A stretch of 21,043 bases of DNA from DIGJ01 sp036658435 (GCA_036658435.1 JAVXEO010000042.1:1-21043), one strand, 5' to 3'. Positions 1-6,976 are shown, counted from the stretch's first letter. Notes: generated by a model not told the origin, from the letters alone. Numbers and translations are program-made.

Positions 1-176
1 AGCCAATATACCAGCGATCTGTTTGAACGCTATTTGCAGACAAATGGATTCATTCTTTCAGCCGTAAAGCACTCTTTGAGTATATAGAATCCTGGTATAA
101 TTGCCAGAGGATTCATAGTGCACTTGGATATAAAACACCTCAGCAAATGGAGGATGAAGCTATTCGGGTGGCATAA
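1..176 (+). pseudogene. IS3-family transposase (OrfB) 3' remnant, internally deleted and frameshifted
   Basis: Frame 1 from base 1 reads SQYTSDLFERYLQTNGFI, typical of the rve/DDE integrase core of IS3-family (IS150-like) OrfB. From about base 63 the similarity moves to frame 3, reading KALFEYIESWYNCQRIHSALGYK and ending at a TAA at 174-176, the usual OrfB C-terminus. Frame 1 itself hits a stop at 85-87. The part that should lie between these blocks, including the DNACIESFH-type stretch with the catalytic Glu, is missing; from memory of the family this is roughly 35-45 residues. The copy is therefore dead: an internal deletion joined out of frame. The 5' part lies outside the window, so I cannot tell whether upstream sequence is intact. 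Confidence 0.85.
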
Positions 177-221
177 AAAAGTTCAACTTTTTGTGTCCAA
201 TGTATTGACATAGGCCCATAG
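177..221 (+). mobile_element. Probable right end of the IS3-family remnant
   Basis: Just after the transposase stop comes an A-run, a small palindrome (aaaaagtt-c-aacttttt, 176-192), then tgtccaatgtattgacata, which resembles the right terminal region of IS150-like elements. The exact end and any target-site duplication cannot be set because the left end is outside the window. The IS start is also unknown. Confidence 0.5.
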
Positions 222-234
222 AAGTTAGTATACC
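205..234 (+). promoter_or_regulatory. Possible outward promoter at the IS end
   Basis: TTGACA at 205-210, inside the IS end, is followed after 18 bases by TATACC at 229-234, outside it. IS3-family ends often carry an outward -35 box, so a hybrid promoter reading toward tyrS is possible. A second, better-placed promoter lies at 319-346, so this one would be additional. Inference only. Confidence 0.35.
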
Positions 235-256
235 ATAGTTGAGACATATTCCCTCG

Positions 257-297
257 TGGTATATAAAGACATTATCACAAATGGTTCATATATACCA
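257..297. repeat. Inverted repeat tggtatata / tatatacca
   Basis: Perfect 9-base arms at 257-265 and 289-297 separated by 23 bases. A further tatacca copy at 229-235 can also pair with the 257-263 arm, giving two alternative hairpins between the IS end and the tyrS promoter. No gene is seen in 177-753; this stretch holds the IS end, this repeat, the promoter and the T-box. Confidence 0.5.
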
Positions 298-318
298 AAA
301 TAAAGTAGAAAAATTCAC

Positions 319-346
319 TTGACAAATGCCGGCAACGTGATACAAT
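319..346 (+). promoter_or_regulatory. Sigma-A-type promoter for the tyrS T-box leader
   Basis: TTGACA (319-324), a 16-base spacer, then TACAAT (341-346). The boxes are near consensus and sit a few bases before the T-box Stem I region, so transcription would start near 352-354. Position relative to the T-box makes this the main tyrS promoter. Confidence 0.75.
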
Positions 347-352
347 CGGTAT

Positions 353-655
353 TAGTTATAGAAAATTAGTTATAAAAAAAAGCTGTGATAAGAAAAAGTA
401 ATGATGAGAAAGCCATACAGAAAGCTACCGGTTGATGAGAGGGGCATGGAAATCTGATTATGAATACATCTTTGAGCTTCATCCCGAAAGCAGATGCAAG
501 TAGGCGGTGACGGAATGCACCACGTTATAGGTGATAGAGTATTGTTATAAGTGACTGTACTTGAAGAGGCAGATAATGTGAGTTATCTGTAAAATTAGGT
601 GGTAACACGAGAATATAATCCTCGTCCTATGGCAGCATGGGATGGGGTTTTTTTA
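353..655 (+). promoter_or_regulatory. Tyrosine T-box leader with terminator/antiterminator
   Basis: The region has the ordered parts of a T-box. A Stem I apical segment (agaaagctaccggttgatga, about 419-438) is followed by a specifier region in which GAATAC places UAC, a Tyr codon, at 465-467. The T-box proper, taggtggtaacacgag, is at 596-611. A terminator hairpin follows (about 619-646; tcctatg pairs with catggga) with a T-run at 648-654. T-boxes sense uncharged tRNA through the specifier and the tRNA 3' end, and let transcription continue when the tRNA is uncharged. A Tyr specifier agrees with the downstream tyrS. I assigned the specifier by position and downstream gene, not by full folding. 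Confidence 0.93.
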
Positions 656-720
656 TTACCCGGAAAAGTGTTTCCTATGTAATAAAAAACGCTCCGCAAG
701 GTGCGTACAAACTTTAAAGT

Positions 721-757
721 CTCCTTGGAAAAAGGAGCAGAAATGGAGATAAAATGA
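721..757 (+). promoter_or_regulatory. Hairpin-masked SD and 4-codon mini-ORF overlapping the tyrS start
   Basis: ctcctt (721-726) pairs perfectly with aaggag (732-737) around a 5-base loop. The masked AAAGGAG is placed 5 bases before an ATG at 743, which opens a mini-ORF reading M-E-I-K-stop. Its TGA (755-757) overlaps the tyrS ATG (754-756) as ATGA. tyrS also has its own GGAG at 745-748, 5 bases from its ATG, inside the mini-ORF. Translational coupling is possible but unproven. Confidence 0.4.
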
Positions 758-1977
758 AAATTTATGATGAATTAGTAGCCAGAGGCTTAATTGCCCAAGT
801 AACCGATGAAGAGGAAATTAAAGAACTAATAAACAATGGAAAAGCAACTTTTTATATTGGATTTGACCCAACAGCAGACAGCCTTCATGTGGGACATTTT
901 ATGGCACTTTGCCTGATGAAACGTCTGCAGATGGCGGGAAACAAACCAATTGCCTTACTAGGTGGGGGAACGGGAATGATTGGAGATCCTTCCGGACGCT
1001 CGGATATGAGACAGATGATGACCGTTGAGACAATTCAGCACAATTGTGACTGCTTTAAAGAGCAGATGAGTAAATTCATTGATTTTTCAGAAGGAAAAGC
1101 GCTGATGGTAAACAATGCAGAATGGCTGATGAATTTAAATTATATTGAAATGCTCCGAGAAGTGGGTCCTCATTTCAGTGTAAATCGTATGCTGACAGCA
1201 GAATGCTACAAACAGAGAATGGAAAAGGGACTTAGCTTCTTGGAATTTAACTATATGATTATGCAAAGCTATGATTTTCTTGCTCTATATGAAAAATATG
1301 GCTGTAATATGCAGTTTGGTGGGGATGACCAGTGGAGCAACATGCTTGGAGGCACGGAGCTGATTCGTCGTAAACTGGGAAAGAACGCCTATGCTATGAC
1401 CATTACCCTGCTTCTAAATTCAGAAGGCAAAAAGATGGGAAAGACCCAGTCAGGGGCAGTATGGCTGGATCCAAACAAAACATCACCATTTGATTTTTAT
1501 CAATATTGGAGAAATATAGCCGATGCCGATGTACTAAAATGCCTCCGTATGCTGACCTTCCTTCCCATTCAGGAAATTGATGAAATGGATCAATGGGAAG
1601 GCAGCCAGTTAAATGAAGCAAAAGAGATATTAGCCTTTGAATTAACAAAATTAGTTCATGGGGAAGAAGAAGCCAAAAAAGCGCAGGAAGGTGCAAGAAC
1701 CTTATTCTCCAGTGGAAGTGCAGCGAATATGCCAACCGTAGAATTAAGTGAAGATGATTTTTCAGAAGGAAAGATAGACATTGTTTCTATTCTTGTGAAA
1801 TCAGAGTTAGTACCAAGCCGTTCCGAAGGCAGACGCGCTGTAGAACAGGGCGGTGTCAGCATAAATGGAGAGAAGATGGATGATTTTAAAGCTTCCTATA
1901 GTAAGGAAGACTTCCCGGCGGATGGAATGATTATAAAACGTGGCAAAAAGAATTTTAGAAAGATACGAATAAAGTAA
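754..1977 (+). CDS. tyrS: Tyrosyl-tRNA synthetase
   Basis: Charges tRNA-Tyr with tyrosine using ATP, in the cytoplasm. The 407-residue length is normal for bacterial TyrRS. The class I catalytic core shows the HIGH-type motif HVGH at residues 45-48 and the KMSKS-type loop KMGKT at 227-231. Tyrosine-pocket sequences YIGFDPTADSLH (34-45) and QFGGDDQWSN (187-196) are present. An S4-like RNA-binding domain occupies about 342-407. The KMGKT loop and the FDPTADSLHVGH form suggest the TyrS class common in Firmicutes. The start is supported by GGAG at 745-748. Expression is predicted to be controlled by the upstream Tyr T-box. No clear terminator separates it from rubrerythrin, but that gene has its own promoter. 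Confidence 0.97.
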   Translation: MKIYDELVARGLIAQVTDEEEIKELINNGKATFYIGFDPTADSLHVGHFMALCLMKRLQMAGNKPIALLGGGTGMIGDPSGRSDMRQMMTVETIQHNCDCFKEQMSKFIDFSEGKALMVNNAEWLMNLNYIEMLREVGPHFSVNRMLTAECYKQRMEKGLSFLEFNYMIMQSYDFLALYEKYGCNMQFGGDDQWSNMLGGTELIRRKLGKNAYAMTITLLLNSEGKKMGKTQSGAVWLDPNKTSPFDFYQYWRNIADADVLKCLRMLTFLPIQEIDEMDQWEGSQLNEAKEILAFELTKLVHGEEEAKKAQEGARTLFSSGSAANMPTVELSEDDFSEGKIDIVSILVKSELVPSRSEGRRAVEQGGVSINGEKMDDFKASYSKEDFPADGMIIKRGKKNFRKIRIK

Positions 1978-2016
1978 AGTTTTGCATTTCTGTCTAATAA
2001 AATCATCAATAAAGTC

Positions 2017-2044
2017 TTGACAAGGGAAAAAAATAGTATATAAT
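2017..2044 (+). promoter_or_regulatory. Rubrerythrin promoter
   Basis: TTGACA (2017-2022), 16-base spacer, TATAAT (2039-2044): a perfect match in both boxes. The expected start site is near 2050-2052, directly on the palindrome at 2050-2066. Confidence 0.85.
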
Positions 2045-2049
2045 AAAAG

Positions 2050-2066
2050 TTAGTAATGATTACTAA
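2050..2066. promoter_or_regulatory. PerR/Fur-family-like operator palindrome
   Basis: The 17-base sequence ttagtaatgattactaa is a perfect 8-1-8 inverted repeat. Its layout matches the 7-1-7 operators of Fur-family regulators, and its AAT-n-ATT centre resembles PerR boxes. It lies right after the -10 box over the predicted start site, where a bound repressor would block initiation. Peroxide-responsive PerR control of rubrerythrin is established in other clostridia; the regulator itself is not in this window. Confidence 0.7.
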
Positions 2067-2092
2067 TTTCAAGAAGAGAAGGAGAATCTATT

Positions 2093-2626
2093 ATGGAATT
2101 AAAAGGTACAAAAACAGAAGAAAATTTAGCAGCCGCTTTTGCAGGAGAATCACAGGCAAGAAACAAATATACGTACTTTGCATCCGTTGCAAAGAAAGAG
2201 GGCTACGAGCAATTAGCAGAAGTCTTTTTAAAGACAGCAGAGAATGAAAAAGAACATGCAAAACTTTGGTTTAAAGCATTGGGATTACTTGGAAATACAG
2301 AAGAAAATCTTTTGCACGCAGCAGAAGGTGAGAACTATGAGTGGACAAATATGTATGACGGTTTTGCAAAAGATGCAGAAGAAGAAGGATTTACAGCGCT
2401 TGCCGCACAGTTCCGGGCGGTTGCCAAGATTGAAAAATCTCATGAAGACAGATATCGTGCCCTTCTTAAGAATGTAGAAATGCAGACTGTTTTTGAAAAG
2501 GGAGATCAAACCATGTGGGAATGCCGTAACTGCGGACATCTTGTAATGGGTACAAAGGCACCAACAGTATGCCCTGTATGTTTCCATCCACAGAGTTATT
2601 TTGAAGTGCACAAAGAAAATTATTAA
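2093..2626 (+). CDS. rbr: Rubrerythrin
   Basis: A cytoplasmic non-haem iron protein that reduces hydrogen peroxide to water in anaerobes, taking electrons via rubredoxin-type partners. The N-terminal ferritin-like four-helix domain (1 to about 135) carries the di-iron ligands: E19, the ExxH pair E52/H55, acidic residues at E80 and E96-98, and the second ExxH pair E114/H117. The C-terminal rubredoxin-like domain has two CxxC pairs, C144/C147 and C160/C163, for the Fe(Cys)4 site. At 177 residues it is a standard-order rubrerythrin, not a reverse one. GGAG at 2081-2084 lies 8 bases before the ATG. It stands as its own unit, with a near-perfect promoter, a PerR-like palindrome and a terminator. 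Confidence 0.96.
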   Translation: MELKGTKTEENLAAAFAGESQARNKYTYFASVAKKEGYEQLAEVFLKTAENEKEHAKLWFKALGLLGNTEENLLHAAEGENYEWTNMYDGFAKDAEEEGFTALAAQFRAVAKIEKSHEDRYRALLKNVEMQTVFEKGDQTMWECRNCGHLVMGTKAPTVCPVCFHPQSYFEVHKENY

Positions 2627-2642
2627 GGATGGAAGTAAGAAA

Positions 2643-2672
2643 AAGGCAATTTCAATTATTTGAAATTGCCTT
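2643..2672. terminator. Bidirectional terminator between rubrerythrin and the CBS gene
   Basis: Perfect 13-bp stem (aaggcaatttcaa / ttgaaattgcctt) with a 4-base loop. The plus-strand tail is pyrimidine-rich but interrupted. On the minus strand the stem is followed directly by a T-run (complement of aaaa before 2645), so it probably ends the CBS gene's transcript too. Confidence 0.8.
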
Positions 2673-2757
2673 GACTTCCTTTTGATTCTTTTTAAACTTC
2701 CGTTTTCTTAACTTTCTTTCAATTTAACAGTCCTTTACTTAACAGGTAACTTTCGAA

Positions 2758-3183
2758 CTACGCATTTACCGCCTTAAAAAGAAGCTCTCTTTTACAATAA
2801 TGCTTCATGATTTCCTGACGTGTTACAATGCCTATGAAAATACCACGGTCATCCACAATGGGAACAAAATTCTGTGAATAGGTCATTGCCAATAAGTCAT
2901 CCAAGTCTGCATTTACATTGACGGATTTGTACTGAAAACGGCGTTTAAGACGAAGAACCGGAGTGCTTTTCATAGTGTCCATAGTAACATCTTTATGTAC
3001 ATCAATAAAGTTCCATAGAAAATCCCCTTCGGTAATTGCTCCTATATATTTTCCTGATTTGGAAATCATGGGAATTGCAGTAAAACCGCTTTCACCAATA
3101 CTTTTTAGTGCGTTATAAACATTATCGGTATCATAAACATAGGAAACATCACTTTTGGGCGTTAAAAAAAATAAAATATTCAT
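2758..3183 (-). CDS. Two-CBS-domain protein, possible nucleotide sensor
   Basis: A 141-residue soluble protein made almost only of two CBS domains, at about 10-62 (ending in GAITEGDFLW) and 75-133 (ending in GIVTRQEIM). Paired CBS domains form a Bateman module that binds adenine nucleotides and, in some Firmicutes, c-di-AMP. Stand-alone proteins of this size include the B. subtilis DarB/CbpB (YkuL) type, which binds c-di-AMP and regulates partner proteins. Whether this one binds c-di-AMP cannot be told from sequence alone. AAAGGA lies about 6 bases before the ATG on the minus strand. It is divergent from the MATE gene, with a -10-like tataat (complement of 3228-3233) in the shared gap. Confidence 0.85.
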   Translation of the reverse strand: MNILFFLTPKSDVSYVYDTDNVYNALKSIGESGFTAIPMISKSGKYIGAITEGDFLWNFIDVHKDVTMDTMKSTPVLRLKRRFQYKSVNVNADLDDLLAMTYSQNFVPIVDDRGIFIGIVTRQEIMKHYCKRELLFKAVNA

Positions 3184-3257
3184 AACTTATCCTTTCATAA
3201 ATATGAGGTTATCCAAAATTCAATATCATTATAACACAATGATTGGGAAAATACTTC

Positions 3258-3272
3258 TTAAGAATATCTTAA
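3258..3272. promoter_or_regulatory. Palindrome in the CBS/MATE divergent gap
   Basis: ttaagaatatcttaa is a perfect 6-3-6 inverted repeat between the minus-strand -10 of the CBS gene and the candidate MATE promoter. It could be an operator for one or both genes. No regulator family is recognised from it. Confidence 0.35.
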
Positions 3273-3283
3273 ATTTTCATGGC

Positions 3284-3312
3284 TTGTGTCAGAATAAGAG
3301 AAATGGTATTAT
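3284..3312 (+). promoter_or_regulatory. Candidate promoter for the MATE gene
   Basis: TTGTGT (3284-3289), 17-base spacer, TATTAT (3307-3312). Spacing is ideal but both boxes are imperfect. It lies about 50 bases before the chosen MATE start. Confidence 0.5.
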
Positions 3313-3364
3313 ATTTGTGGAACAAGAAAATAAACGTGAAAAAAGATTATTACCGGGAGTACTT

Positions 3365-4723
3365 ATGAAGAACCAAGTGGATTTATTAAATGGAAAGATA
3401 CTGCCAAGCCTTACAAAACTGGCGCTGCCAATAATGGCAACTTCTTTATTGCAAATGGCATATAATATGGTAGATATGATTTGGATTGGACGCATTGGAA
3501 GTGGTGCCGTTGCCGCGGTAGGAGCCGCAGGAATGTATATTTGGCTTTCCAGTGGAATTGTGGCATTGGCAAAAGTGGGAGGACAGATAAAGGTAGGTCA
3601 TAGTTTGGGCTCCGGGCAGCAAAAAGAGGCAGCCGGCTATGCAAAAACAGCGCTGCAGCTTGGCGTCGTACTGGGACTTGTTTTTGGAATTATCTGTGTG
3701 CTGGGAGCGGTTCCTTTAATTTCCTTTTTTCGTTTAAACAGCAGGGAAGTAATTGTAGAGGCAGAACATTATTTGAGAATAACCGGAGGCGGTGTAATTT
3801 TTTCTTTTATAACTATGATTCTAACAGGAATTATGATGGCTCTTGGAAATAGTACAACACCATTTAAGGTTACTTTTGTAGGACTGGTAATCAATATCAT
3901 ATTGGATCCACTTTGCATTTTTGGAATAGGAATCATTCCGGCTATGGGTGTAACCGGTGCTGCAGTGGCAACGGTGGCAGCACAGGGAGTTTCTACCGTT
4001 TTGATTGTATATGCGGCAAGAAAGGATAAGGCACTTTTTCCACAAATCAAGTTTGGTACAGGGATTGAATGGAACTATTTAAAAGAAATGTTATGTATAT
4101 CCATGCCAGCTGCTTTGCAAAGCATAATTTTCACGGGAATTTCTATGGTGATTGCGCGATTGATTGCAGGCTGGGGAGATACCGCCGTTGCCGTTCAAAA
4201 AGTTGGGTCTCAGATAGAATCCATTTCCTGGATGACGGCCGAAGGATTTGCAGCTTCTCTTGGCTCCTTTGTTGCACAAAACTATGGTGCCGGTAATAAG
4301 AAGCGAGTAAAAGAAGGATATAAGAAGGCCATGATGATTATTACCATATGGGGAATTTTCTCTACCTTGCTTCTGGTCTTTTTACCGGGACCTATTTTTA
4401 AAATTTTCATTCCGGAAATTGAGGTTTTACCTGCCGGAGTGGAATATCTTAGAATTTTAGGATATTCCCAGCTCTTTATGTGTGTGGAGATTACAACTGC
4501 AGGCGCTTTTTCGGGAATGGGGAAAACGATTCCCTCTTCGATAGAAGGAATTCCTTTAACGGCAATGCGTATCCCTTTGGCAGCGGTATTAAGCACTACC
4601 GCTCTGGGACTTAGTGGAATTTGGTGGAGCATTAGTATCTCCAGCATGTTAAAGGGTTGTGTTTTGTTTATTTGGTTTTTAATCGTTATGCACAAGATGG
4701 ATGAAAAAACTTCGATTGAATAA
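3365..4723 (+). CDS. MATE-family multidrug/cation efflux transporter
   Basis: An inner-membrane secondary transporter expected to expel cationic drugs or metabolites in exchange for Na+ or H+. From the chosen ATG it has 452 residues, the normal MATE length, with about twelve hydrophobic segments in two similar halves. The N-terminal KLALPIMATSLLQMAYNMVD and the LGNSTTPFK region are typical. The reading frame is open upstream to 3155, but GGGAG at 3355-3359 sits 5 bases before the ATG at 3365, and the extension would run across the promoter region with non-MATE sequence. Its last 38 bases also encode the end of aroE on the other strand. The substrate is unknown. Confidence 0.92.
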   Translation: MKNQVDLLNGKILPSLTKLALPIMATSLLQMAYNMVDMIWIGRIGSGAVAAVGAAGMYIWLSSGIVALAKVGGQIKVGHSLGSGQQKEAAGYAKTALQLGVVLGLVFGIICVLGAVPLISFFRLNSREVIVEAEHYLRITGGGVIFSFITMILTGIMMALGNSTTPFKVTFVGLVINIILDPLCIFGIGIIPAMGVTGAAVATVAAQGVSTVLIVYAARKDKALFPQIKFGTGIEWNYLKEMLCISMPAALQSIIFTGISMVIARLIAGWGDTAVAVQKVGSQIESISWMTAEGFAASLGSFVAQNYGAGNKKRVKEGYKKAMMIITIWGIFSTLLLVFLPGPIFKIFIPEIEVLPAGVEYLRILGYSQLFMCVEITTAGAFSGMGKTIPSSIEGIPLTAMRIPLAAVLSTTALGLSGIWWSISISSMLKGCVLFIWFLIVMHKMDEKTSIE

Positions 4724-5564
4724 GATCTATGGGCATTTCTTTACCCGTCCAAAGGCGGAACGCTTCTGCTCCCTGATATAGAAGCATGGAAAGCCCATTA
4801 AAGGTAACGCATCCAGAAGCAGAAGCCATTTTAATCAGCTTTGTTTCCCTTGGATTATAAATAATGTCAGAGACAATTAAATCTTTATGAAAATAAGAAG
4901 CATCTGGAATAAGACAGGCCTCTGTGTTTGGAGCCATTCCCACACTGGTGCCATTTACAAGCATATGACTGCTTTGTATTTCCTGTTTTAGGATAGCAGG
5001 AGAACTATAATCAAAAAGCTTTATTTTACAGCCGGTATGGTGGTGAAGGGACTCTATGATCTGCCGGCAGTGGTTAAAAGAGGCGGAAGGACGATTAAAA
5101 ACAGAAATTTCAGAAACGCCGTCCAGGGCGGCCTGAACCAGTATGGAAGTTCCGGCACCGCCAGTGCCTAAAAGGGTTATTTTTCCGCCGTCCGTTTTAA
5201 AACCAACTTCTTTTGCAGCACGCATAAAACCCATGCCATCGGTGGTATGACCATGTAAAATACCATTTTCGGACACCACCACATTAACGGAATTAGAGAT
5301 TTTAGCAGCGGAAGAAAGGGTATCACATAGAGGACACATTTCACTTTTAACAGGCATGGTTAAATTCCATCCTCGGGCATGTATGTTTTTCAAAGTTTCT
5401 ACCGTAGAGGAAAGGGTAGTGATAGAAGTTTCAAAGGCAAGATAGGTATAATCTAAATCCCAGTAATCAAAAGAAGCATTGTGCATAGCCGGGGATATGC
5501 TATGGGAAATCGGGTTTCCAAGAAGACAAATTAAGCCGGTATGGCCAGTTATGGTATTTGACAT
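4686..5564 (-). CDS. aroE: Shikimate dehydrogenase
   Basis: Reduces 3-dehydroshikimate to shikimate with NADPH, the fourth step of chorismate synthesis, in the cytoplasm. The 292-residue protein shows the shikimate-binding SHSISPAMHN (20-29), catalytic Lys in NLTMPVK (K73), NSVN (91-94), TTDGMGF (107-113, D109), the glycine-rich nucleotide loop GTGGAGTS (133-140) and FNRPS (156-160). C-terminal NGTSVGM and NGLSMLLYQGAEAF are also standard. The frame is open to 5687, but AGAAAGGA lies about 5 bases upstream of the ATG at 5562-5564, and the extension would overlap aroDK. Promoter: minus-strand TTGACA-17-TATTCT (plus 5637-5642 and 5614-5619). It overlaps the MATE gene by 38 bp at the 3' end. Confidence 0.95.
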   Translation of the reverse strand: MSNTITGHTGLICLLGNPISHSISPAMHNASFDYWDLDYTYLAFETSITTLSSTVETLKNIHARGWNLTMPVKSEMCPLCDTLSSAAKISNSVNVVVSENGILHGHTTDGMGFMRAAKEVGFKTDGGKITLLGTGGAGTSILVQAALDGVSEISVFNRPSASFNHCRQIIESLHHHTGCKIKLFDYSSPAILKQEIQSSHMLVNGTSVGMAPNTEACLIPDASYFHKDLIVSDIIYNPRETKLIKMASASGCVTFNGLSMLLYQGAEAFRLWTGKEMPIDLIQSKFFHPSCA

Positions 5565-5613
5565 AAAAATCCTTTCTAAACTTAGGTTATGTAATGATAA
5601 TTCATTTAATAAA

Positions 5614-5642
5614 AGAATAAGATAAGGGAAGGCAATTGTCAA
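5614..5642 (-). promoter_or_regulatory. aroE promoter in the divergent aro gap
   Basis: On the minus strand, TTGACA (complement of 5637-5642), a 17-base spacer, then TATTCT (complement of 5614-5619). The gap between the aroE and aroDK starts is only 93 bases, so this promoter lies next to the aroDK ribosome binding site. I see no equally good plus-strand promoter for aroDK. Confidence 0.65.
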
Positions 5643-5657
5643 TATAAGGAGAAAGAA

Positions 5658-6917
5658 ATGAAGGAAATCAAGATAGGAGGAATACAAATTGGAAATGGAA
5701 TTCCTAAAATTTGTGTGCCTATTGTTGGAAGAACAAAAGAGAAAATCCTAGAGGCAGCCATAGAGGCAGAAAAGTCAGAGGCAGATTTGGTAGAACTTCG
5801 CATGGACTATTATGAGGATGCCTGTAGAATGGAAAAATTAATACCTCTTGTTTTGGAAATAAAAAAGATACTGCAAAGAAAACCGCTGATTTTTACATTC
5901 CGAACCAAAAAGGAAGGCGGGGAAAAAGAAATAACCGAAGAAGAATATAAGGAAATAAACTGTGCAGTTATCACCCATACAGAGGCAGACTTGGTGGATA
6001 TTGAACTTTTTACAGAGAAAGAGACACGGAAAATCATTCTGGACTGTGCTAAAAAGAATAATACGAAGGTGATTCTTTCAAACCATAATTTTCATTCAAC
6101 GCCAAGTAAAGAAGAAATAATAAAGCGATTGAAAAAGATGGAGGATTTAGGTGGTGATTTATTAAAAATTGCAGTTTTTCCAAAGAAAAAGGAAGATGTG
6201 CTTACTCTACTTTCGGCTACCTTAGAGGCGAAAGCTAAAATAATAGAAAACCCCCTGATTACTATTTCTATGGGACAGGACGGGTTGATTTCACGTATGG
6301 CAGGGGAAATATTTGGTTCCTGCATTACCTTTGCTTCTTTAAAAGAAGCCTCTGCACCGGGACAGATACCGGTAGATAAACTGAAAGATGTACTTCCACT
6401 TTTCCATAAAAAGGAGGACAACTTATTTATAATAGGATTTATGGGAGTAGGAAAAAGCACCATTGCAAGAGAACTTGCACAAAAACGAAGTGGAAATTTA
6501 ATTGAAATGGATGAAGAGATTGAAAAAAATATGGAACTGTCTATTTCAGAAATATTTAAAACTTACGGAGAAACCTACTTCCGAGATTTGGAAAGTGCTT
6601 TTATAAAAAAAATAGAGTCCGTAGAAAACACCATTGTTTCTTGCGGCGGGGGCGTCATATTACGAAAAGAAAATATAGATAGTATGAAAGCTTGTGGAAA
6701 AATTATTTATTTAAAGGCCAGACCGGATACCATTTATGAAAGAGCAAAAAACAGCCAGACAAGACCTATTTTAAATGGAAATATGAATCTTTCCTATATT
6801 GAGAAATTAATGAACCAAAGAAGTGTGCTTTATGAAGAAAATGCCAACATTATTATAGAAACCGATGAGAAGAGCAGGCAAGAAATTTGTGAGGAAATAG
6901 TAGAAAAAGCATTGTAA
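5658..6917 (+). CDS. aroDK: Fused type I 3-dehydroquinate dehydratase / shikimate kinase
   Basis: Two shikimate-pathway enzymes in one 419-residue chain. Residues 1 to about 250 are a type I dehydroquinase. They have ELR (46-48), the catalytic His143 in SNHNFH, Schiff-base Lys170 in LLKIAVFP and Arg213 in SRMAGE, matching the E. coli AroD numbering as I remember it. Residues about 254-419 are a shikimate kinase with the P-loop GFMGVGKST (260-268), R309 in YFRDLE, CGGG (329-332) and the lid Arg in TRPIL (R369). The usual DxD of the kinase reads EMD (283-285): the shikimate-binding Asp is kept but the Mg-site Asp is Glu. A short linker (KKEDN) joins the halves. AAGGAG lies 6 bases before the ATG. 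It is divergent from aroE, which acts between the two activities. Confidence 0.95.
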   Translation: MKEIKIGGIQIGNGIPKICVPIVGRTKEKILEAAIEAEKSEADLVELRMDYYEDACRMEKLIPLVLEIKKILQRKPLIFTFRTKKEGGEKEITEEEYKEINCAVITHTEADLVDIELFTEKETRKIILDCAKKNNTKVILSNHNFHSTPSKEEIIKRLKKMEDLGGDLLKIAVFPKKKEDVLTLLSATLEAKAKIIENPLITISMGQDGLISRMAGEIFGSCITFASLKEASAPGQIPVDKLKDVLPLFHKKEDNLFIIGFMGVGKSTIARELAQKRSGNLIEMDEEIEKNMELSISEIFKTYGETYFRDLESAFIKKIESVENTIVSCGGGVILRKENIDSMKACGKIIYLKARPDTIYERAKNSQTRPILNGNMNLSYIEKLMNQRSVLYEENANIIIETDEKSRQEICEEIVEKAL

Positions 6918-6976
6918 AAAGAAAGAAAAAAACGTAAAATAAATAGGGATAAACATAAATAAAGGAGATGGAATTT

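Noticed and set aside
2056..2247. Plus-strand frame starting in the rubrerythrin leader
   Set aside because: It starts inside the operator palindrome, lacks an SD and overlaps rubrerythrin in another frame; the product is low-complexity basic.
3155..3364. N-terminal extension of the MATE gene (70 extra codons)
   Set aside because: It runs across the divergent promoter region, is not MATE-like, and the ATG at 3365 has a well-placed GGGAG.
5565..5687. N-terminal extension of aroE
   Set aside because: It would overlap the aroDK start and cross the aroE promoter; a good SD supports the ATG at 5562-5564.
6918..6976. Sigma-28-like promoter before the CZB chemoreceptor
   Set aside because: gggataaa resembles a sigma-28 -10, but no TAAA box lies at the right distance; the region is simply A-rich.
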